From Marilutibacter penaei (GTDB lineage Bacteria; Pseudomonadota; Gammaproteobacteria; Xanthomonadales; Xanthomonadaceae): DNA of 64,000 bases. The position numbers and the translations under genes are program-made. The notes below the pieces were generated by a model. It saw only the letters and a program-made list of their open reading frames with translations, did no database searches and was not told the origin of the DNA. The stretch covers positions 310,001 to 374,000 of the forward strand of contig NZ_JACHTE010000002.1 of NCBI RefSeq assembly GCF_014145395.1, in the 5' to 3' direction. Within the stretch, counting starts at the first letter, position 1. Each line of letters opens with the position of its first letter. Of the stretch, positions 59,522-64,000 are shown piece after piece.

Positions 59522-61435
59522 ATGAGTGCATGGCGTGATCGCTTCAGCGCATTGGTCCCCCGGGTGGCCGTGGTCGCGCATGACCTTTTGATGGTCTGGA
59601 TCGTCTGGCAGGGCCTGCACCGGCTGCGTTTCGGCATCCTCCCCAACCCCCCCGAGATGCCCCTGTGGTCCACCGAGATCGCCCTCGTGCTGATCGCGCA
59701 GGGACTCGTGTTCTGGCAGGTCGGCCTGTACCGGGGGCTGTGGCGTTTCGCATCGGTCCCCGATCTGTGGAACATCTTCAAGGCGAGTGCGCTTGGATTG
59801 TTCGCGATCGCGCTGGGCCTGGCCCTGTACAACCGGCTCGAACTGGTGTCGCGGACCGTGCTGGTGCTGTACCCGCTGACCCTGATGGCGCTGCTCGGCA
59901 TGCCGCGCCTGCTCTACCGGGCGTGGAAGGACGCCTCCTCCGAGCGCGGCGTGTCCGCGTCCGTGCGCATCCTGATCCTGGGCGCCGGTCACGCAGGCGA
60001 AGCGCTGGTCCGCGATCTGCGGCGGTTTGGCACCTACCAGCCGGTGGGGTTCCTGGACGACGCGGTGCGCATGCGTGGCACCAAGGTCCAGGGCGTTCCG
60101 GTGCTGGGGCAGGTCAGCGATGTCGCGGAGATCGCACGCGAGACCGCCGCCAAGCTGCTGGTGATCGCGATGCCTTCCGCGGACGCCAACGCGCTGCAGC
60201 GGGTGGTCATCGCCTGCGAGCGGACCGGGCTCCCGTTCCGGATGGTGCCCAGGCTGGCGGACGTGCTGGAAGGCCGGTCCTTGCCCGGCGAGCTGAAGGA
60301 AGTGGCGATCGAGGACCTGCTGGGTCGCAAGCCGGTGCTGCCGGACTGGAAGGCGATCCGCCACTGGCTGGGCGCGCGCTCGGTGCTGGTCACCGGTGCA
60401 GGCGGGTCCATCGGTTCCGAACTGTGCCGCCAGTGCGCGCGCCACGGCGCTCGGCGCATCGCCCTGGTGGAAATCGACGAACTGGCGCTGACGACCACCG
60501 AGGCGGCCCTGAAGCGGGACTTTCCGGACCTCGAGTACATCCCGGTGCTCGGTGACTGTGGCGACCCGGCCGTCATCCACCATGCCCTGAAACTCGCGGA
60601 ACCCGAGGCGGTCTTCCACGCCGCGGCCTACAAGCAGGTGCCGCTGCTCGAAGCGCAGCTGCGTGAAGCGGTGCGCAACAACGCGCTGGCGACGGCCACG
60701 GTCGCGAGTGCGTGCCGGGATGCCGATGTCGGCACGTTCGTGCTCATCAGTACCGACAAGGCAGTCGATCCGGTCAACGTGCTGGGTGCGACCAAGCGCC
60801 TGGCGGAGATGGTGTGCCAGTCGCTGGCACATGAGCACCGGACCCGGTTCGTCACGGTCCGCTTCGGCAACGTCCTGGATTCCGCGGGCAGCGTCGTGCC
60901 GTTGTTCCGTGAGCAGATCAGGACCGGCGGACCGGTCACCGTCACCGATCCCGACGTGACCCGTTACTTCATGACGATCCCCGAGGCCTGCCAGTTGATC
61001 CTGCAGGCGTCGGCGATCGGCACCCACGAGGCGATCTACACCCTGGACATGGGCGAGGCCGTGCCCATTCGCCTGCTCGCCGAGCAGATGATCCGGCTGG
61101 CGGGCAAGCAACCGGGCCGGGATATCGCGATCGTCTACACAGGTCTCCGGCCTGGCGAAAAACTGCACGAAACGCTGTTTCACGCGGATGAGCGCTATCG
61201 GCCCACTGCGCACCCCCAGATCCTCCAGGCCGAGCCCCGGCATGTGGTGGCAACCGATATCCATCAGGCGGTGACGGCAATGCGTGAAGCTTCACAAAGC
61301 TACGATTGTGACCGTCTGGCACGACTCTTGAGGGAGGCCGTGCCTGACTTCACGCCGGAAAGCATGCCCGAAGCCGCCATCCTGGCCAGTCCGACCGTCG
61401 TACCGTTCCCAGCACGCGTTTCCAGGAAGATCTGA
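59522..61435 (+). CDS. Membrane-anchored nucleoside-diphosphate sugar dehydratase (WbpM/CapD/FlaA1-like)
   Basis: The product is 637 residues. The N-terminal part has about four transmembrane helices (to about 120), then a first Rossmann-like domain (ILILGAGHAGEALVRDLRRFG) and the catalytic SDR domain from about 290 (SVLVTGAGGSIGSELCRQCARHGARRI). The catalytic region is VLISTDKAVDPVNVLGATKRLAEMV, in which the classical M-x3-K of WbpM is L-x3-K (Leu where Met is usual). It dehydrates UDP-GlcNAc to a 4-keto-6-deoxy sugar for QuiNAc, FucNAc or bacillosamine. Its stop codon overlaps the galU start by one base. Confidence 0.93.
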   Translation: MSAWRDRFSALVPRVAVVAHDLLMVWIVWQGLHRLRFGILPNPPEMPLWSTEIALVLIAQGLVFWQVGLYRGLWRFASVPDLWNIFKASALGLFAIALGLALYNRLELVSRTVLVLYPLTLMALLGMPRLLYRAWKDASSERGVSASVRILILGAGHAGEALVRDLRRFGTYQPVGFLDDAVRMRGTKVQGVPVLGQVSDVAEIARETAAKLLVIAMPSADANALQRVVIACERTGLPFRMVPRLADVLEGRSLPGELKEVAIEDLLGRKPVLPDWKAIRHWLGARSVLVTGAGGSIGSELCRQCARHGARRIALVEIDELALTTTEAALKRDFPDLEYIPVLGDCGDPAVIHHALKLAEPEAVFHAAAYKQVPLLEAQLREAVRNNALATATVASACRDADVGTFVLISTDKAVDPVNVLGATKRLAEMVCQSLAHEHRTRFVTVRFGNVLDSAGSVVPLFREQIRTGGPVTVTDPDVTRYFMTIPEACQLILQASAIGTHEAIYTLDMGEAVPIRLLAEQMIRLAGKQPGRDIAIVYTGLRPGEKLHETLFHADERYRPTAHPQILQAEPRHVVATDIHQAVTAMREASQSYDCDRLARLLREAVPDFTPESMPEAAILASPTVVPFPARVSRKI

Positions 61436-62352
61436 TGCAAGAAGCAGTACCGCGTTACCAGCGTATCCGAAAAGCCGTTTTTCCCGTCGCGGGCCTTGGC
61501 ACCCGGTTCCTTCCCGCCACGAAAACCGTTCCCAAGGAGATGCTCCCGATCATCGATCGGCCGTTGATCCAGTATGCAGTGGACGAAGCGATCGAAGCGG
61601 GCTGCGACACCTTGGTCTTCGTCACGAATCGATACAAGCATGCTGTCGCGGACTATTTCGACAAGGCCTACGAGCTGGAGCAGCGGCTGGAGAAGGCGGG
61701 CAAGCATCAGCAACTCGAGTTGGTGCGTCATGTACTTCCGGAGGGCGTGCGTGCCGTGTTCGTCACCCAGTCCGAGGCCAAGGGCCTCGGGCACGCGGTC
61801 CTCTGCGCGAAGGAGGTCATTGGCGACGAGCCTTTTGCGGTTCTGCTGCCCGACGACCTGATATGGAATCGTGGGGCCGGAGCCCTGACCCAGATGGCCG
61901 ATGCTGCCGAGGCGTCAGGTGCCAGCATGATCGCGGTGCAGGATGTGCCCAAGGAACAGACAGGAAGCTACGGCATTGTCGCCACCGAGGATTTCACGGA
62001 TCGACAGGGGCGTATCACTGCGATGGTCGAGAAGCCTGCGCCTCAGGATGCTCCCAGCACGTTGGCCGTCGTGGGCCGCTACGTGCTGGCACCCCGTATC
62101 TTCGAACTGCTCGAGGCGACGAGGCCGGGCGCGGGCGGTGAGATACAGCTGACCGATGCCATTTCCAGCCTGTTGGAAGAAGAGGCAGTGAATGCGTACC
62201 GGTTCAAGGGCACCCGCTTCGATTGCGGCACGCACCTGGGCCTGATCGAGGCCACCATTCGCTATGCGCTCGATCATGAAAAGCTCAGCGACGCAGCGGC
62301 GCGGATGATGCAGGACTCGCTTTACGAACTGGGCGTTCGCGAGATCCAGTAG
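61435..62352 (+). CDS. galU: UTP-glucose-1-phosphate uridylyltransferase
   Basis: The 305-residue product has the nucleotidyltransferase motif KAVFPVAGLGTRFLPATKTVPKEMLPIIDRPLIQYAVDEA and VLLPDDLIW. GGEIQLTDAISSLL and FDCGTHLGLIEATIRYA complete the family set. It makes UDP-glucose for LPS and exopolysaccharide. The ATG overlaps the upstream stop (TGATG), so it is translationally coupled and the last gene of the envelope-sugar operon. Confidence 0.97.
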   Translation: MQEAVPRYQRIRKAVFPVAGLGTRFLPATKTVPKEMLPIIDRPLIQYAVDEAIEAGCDTLVFVTNRYKHAVADYFDKAYELEQRLEKAGKHQQLELVRHVLPEGVRAVFVTQSEAKGLGHAVLCAKEVIGDEPFAVLLPDDLIWNRGAGALTQMADAAEASGASMIAVQDVPKEQTGSYGIVATEDFTDRQGRITAMVEKPAPQDAPSTLAVVGRYVLAPRIFELLEATRPGAGGEIQLTDAISSLLEEEAVNAYRFKGTRFDCGTHLGLIEATIRYALDHEKLSDAAARMMQDSLYELGVREIQ

Positions 62353-62427
62353 CGGGCGTCGCTGCTCACCCCGGCCGTGCCTGCGCTAGTCTGCCGGACG
62401 CATACGAGAACGCCGGGAGGGACGCAC

Positions 62428-63735
62428 GTGGCGCGGCATGCGGGGTTGCAACCCGGGACGTGGTATCGAAGGACGGCGCCGGCGGCGACGCGCCCGTCGC
62501 TTGGGGGTGCGATCGACGCGCGCGTCTGCGTGGTCGGGGGCGGTTTTGCGGGACTGAATACGTTGCTGGGGCTGGTGGAGCGCGGTGCGCAGGGCGTGGT
62601 CCTGCTCGAGGCCCATTCCGTCGGGCATGGTGCGTCCGGGCGCAACGGTGGCTTCGTCTTCGGCGGGTACTCGCTCGATGAAGCGCGTCTCCTGGGTGCC
62701 GAGGGTCGGGACCGCGCGCGGGTGATGTACGCCGGCACCCGGCACGCCGTGCAACTGATCCGGCAGCGGATCGAAGCCCATGCCATCGAATGCGACCAGG
62801 TCGATGCGGGCGTGATCTGGGCCAACTGGTTTCGCGATCCTTCGGTCCTGCGGACCCGTCAGCGCCTCCTCGACGAGGTGTTCGGCGTGCAATGGGAGTG
62901 GATCGAAGAAGAGCGTCTGCGCCATCTGCTCAGGACGACGCGTTATGCCGACGGCCTGTTCGAGCGTGATGCCTTCCACTTCCATCCCCTCAAGTACGCC
63001 CAGGGACTCGCGTCGGCAGCGCAGGCGCGGGGCGCGGTCGTGCACGAGGACACCCCGGCCGTGGGGCTGGAGCGCAGGGCGCGGGGATGGCGCGTCCACA
63101 CGCCGGACGGCCATGTCGATGCGGAAACGGTCGTGCTGGCATGCGGTGGTTATCTCGCGGGCCTCGTCAGGCGGGTGGATGCGAGCGTGTTGCCGATCTC
63201 GACGTACGTGATGACCACGCAGCCCCTGGGCGATCGACTCGAGGCCGTGATGGCGACCCGGGCGGCGGTTTACGACACCCGCTTCGCGTTCGACTACTAC
63301 CGACCGCTGGCCGATACCCGACTGCTATGGGGTGGCCGGATCTCGATTCGCGAGCGCTCGCCGCGAGCGGTCATGCGGCTGTTGTACCGCGACATGCTCA
63401 AGGTCTTCCCGCAACTGGATGGGGTGGAGATCGAGCATGCCTGGTCCGGTCGCATGAGCTACGCACGCCACCAGATGCCGCAGATCGGATGCCTCGACGA
63501 AGGCGTGTGGCTCGCACAGGCCTTCGGCGGGCATGGCGTCGCACCGACCACCCATGCCGGGGAACTGCTGGCCAGCGCCATTGCCGAAGGCGACACCCGC
63601 TGGCGGCGCTTCGATGGGTACGGCCTGGTGTCGGCGATGAAGCCGCTGGGATTCGCGGCCGCCCAGTCGAGTTACTGGTGGGCCATGGCGCGCGATGGAT
63701 GGAAGGCGTGGCGGGAAGGGAGGGCGACGAGGTGA
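62428..63735 (+). CDS. FAD-dependent oxidoreductase, DAO family (gamma-glutamylputrescine oxidase-like)
   Basis: The 435-residue product starts with GTG at 62428, preceded by GGGAGG at good spacing, in contrast to a GTG at 62377. The FAD site is ARVCVVGGGFAGLNTLLGLVERGAQGVVLLEA, followed by GHGASGRNGGFVFGGY. A C-terminal FAD-closing GVWLAQAFGGHGVAPTTHAGELLASAI follows. It resembles PuuB/OrdL and other amine oxidases. The window's putrescine genes are 10 kb away, so a link is only a possibility. Confidence 0.9.
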   Translation: MARHAGLQPGTWYRRTAPAATRPSLGGAIDARVCVVGGGFAGLNTLLGLVERGAQGVVLLEAHSVGHGASGRNGGFVFGGYSLDEARLLGAEGRDRARVMYAGTRHAVQLIRQRIEAHAIECDQVDAGVIWANWFRDPSVLRTRQRLLDEVFGVQWEWIEEERLRHLLRTTRYADGLFERDAFHFHPLKYAQGLASAAQARGAVVHEDTPAVGLERRARGWRVHTPDGHVDAETVVLACGGYLAGLVRRVDASVLPISTYVMTTQPLGDRLEAVMATRAAVYDTRFAFDYYRPLADTRLLWGGRISIRERSPRAVMRLLYRDMLKVFPQLDGVEIEHAWSGRMSYARHQMPQIGCLDEGVWLAQAFGGHGVAPTTHAGELLASAIAEGDTRWRRFDGYGLVSAMKPLGFAAAQSSYWWAMARDGWKAWREGRATR

Positions 63736-63752
63736 CGCAGGAGGACGCCGGA

Positions 63753-64000
63753 ATGGCGAAGATCGATTGGGCGGATTTTGCGCGCGTGCAGCTGTGCGCC
63801 GGCACGGTGCTGCGCGTGGAGGACTTCCCCGAGGCCCGCAAGCCGGCATGGCGTTTGTGGGTCGATTTCGGCCCGCATGGCGTGCTCAAGACCAGCGCGC
63901 AGGTGCGCGAACTCTACGCGGCGGACGCGCTCGTGGGACGGCAGGTCGTGGGCGTGATCAACTTCCCGCCCAAGCAGGTGGGCCGCTTCCTGTCCGAATT
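63753..64000 (+). CDS. tRNA-binding-domain protein, CsaA-like (partial)
   Basis: The ATG at 63753 has a textbook AGGAGG eight bases upstream; an in-frame GTG at 63732 overlaps the upstream stop but is less likely. The visible 82 residues (IDWADFARVQLCAGTVLRVEDFPEARKPAWRLWVDFG, later TSAQVRELYAADALVGRQVVGVINFPPKQVG) are the OB-fold tRNA-binding domain of the CsaA/Arc1p/EMAPII family. CsaA binds tRNA or acts as a chaperone. The C-terminus is cut by the window edge. Confidence 0.9.
   Translation, partial: MAKIDWADFARVQLCAGTVLRVEDFPEARKPAWRLWVDFGPHGVLKTSAQVRELYAADALVGRQVVGVINFPPKQVGRFLSE

Noticed and set aside
1-64000. CRISPR array, prophage, insertion sequence, tRNA or rRNA genes
   Set aside because: No direct-repeat arrays, transposase or phage genes, cloverleaf-like sequences or rRNA motifs were recognised anywhere in the window.

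Overview
The window is GC-rich chromosomal DNA, densely coding on both strands, and carries almost only housekeeping and lifestyle genes. I see no phage, plasmid, insertion sequence, CRISPR array, rRNA or tRNA. The gene content (RNase E divergent from RluC, the AguA/AguB agmatine route, the rpsA-ihfB-lapA-lapB block leading into envelope polysaccharide genes, a YkgO-type L36 as the only L36 seen, several TANNNT boxes six bases before ATG) fits a gammaproteobacterium of the Xanthomonadaceae/Lysobacter-Luteimonas type. That placement is inference from gene order and protein sequence; no marker gene was compared.

Layout. 1-5,981: end of an M13 metallopeptidase, a secreted sialidase-fold protein, a secreted trypsin-like peptidase, a PliI-type lysozyme-inhibitor lipoprotein and small proteins of unknown role. 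6,056-13,467: SstT, an MHS-family transporter, an HD phosphohydrolase, a GT4 glycosyltransferase, an HPF-like ribosome protein and TrhO. 13,472-19,916: FKBP lipoprotein, two related HI0933-type flavoproteins on either side of a serine hydrolase, a pseudouridine synthase and a glutamine amidotransferase. 20,048-29,076: DEAD-box helicase, a membrane protein with a degenerate GGDEF domain, SelO, the ABC-F protein Uup, an M28 peptidase and a GacA-like regulator. 29,174-37,130: rne/rluC with a 510-bp divergent leader, phhB, nfuA and a large proline-rich membrane protein.

37,225-46,265: two c-type cytochromes, then an RND efflux operon (one adaptor, two permeases, no outer-membrane factor). 46,323-53,785: phosphate-type porin, TraB-family protein, a TetR regulator with an alpha/beta hydrolase, a BamE-like/aguA/aguB/GNAT run, and rpmJ. 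53,945-62,352: cmk, rpsA, ihfB, lapA, lapB, a WecA-like transferase, a WbpM-like dehydratase and galU, which link translation genes to LPS/exopolysaccharide production. 62,428-64,000: a DAO-type oxidoreductase and the start of a tRNA-binding-domain protein.

The most interesting non-genic signals are: (i) six genes with a -10-like hexamer exactly six bases before the ATG and no Shine-Dalgarno, the geometry of leaderless mRNAs; (ii) an operator-like palindrome at the TetR promoter whose 11-base core recurs inside the first codons of the adjacent hydrolase; (iii) an exact tandem 20-bp duplication just upstream of cmk; (iv) a start-less coding-like stretch after the lysozyme inhibitor; (v) the degenerate GGDEF motif. 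No clearly new multi-gene system was found.
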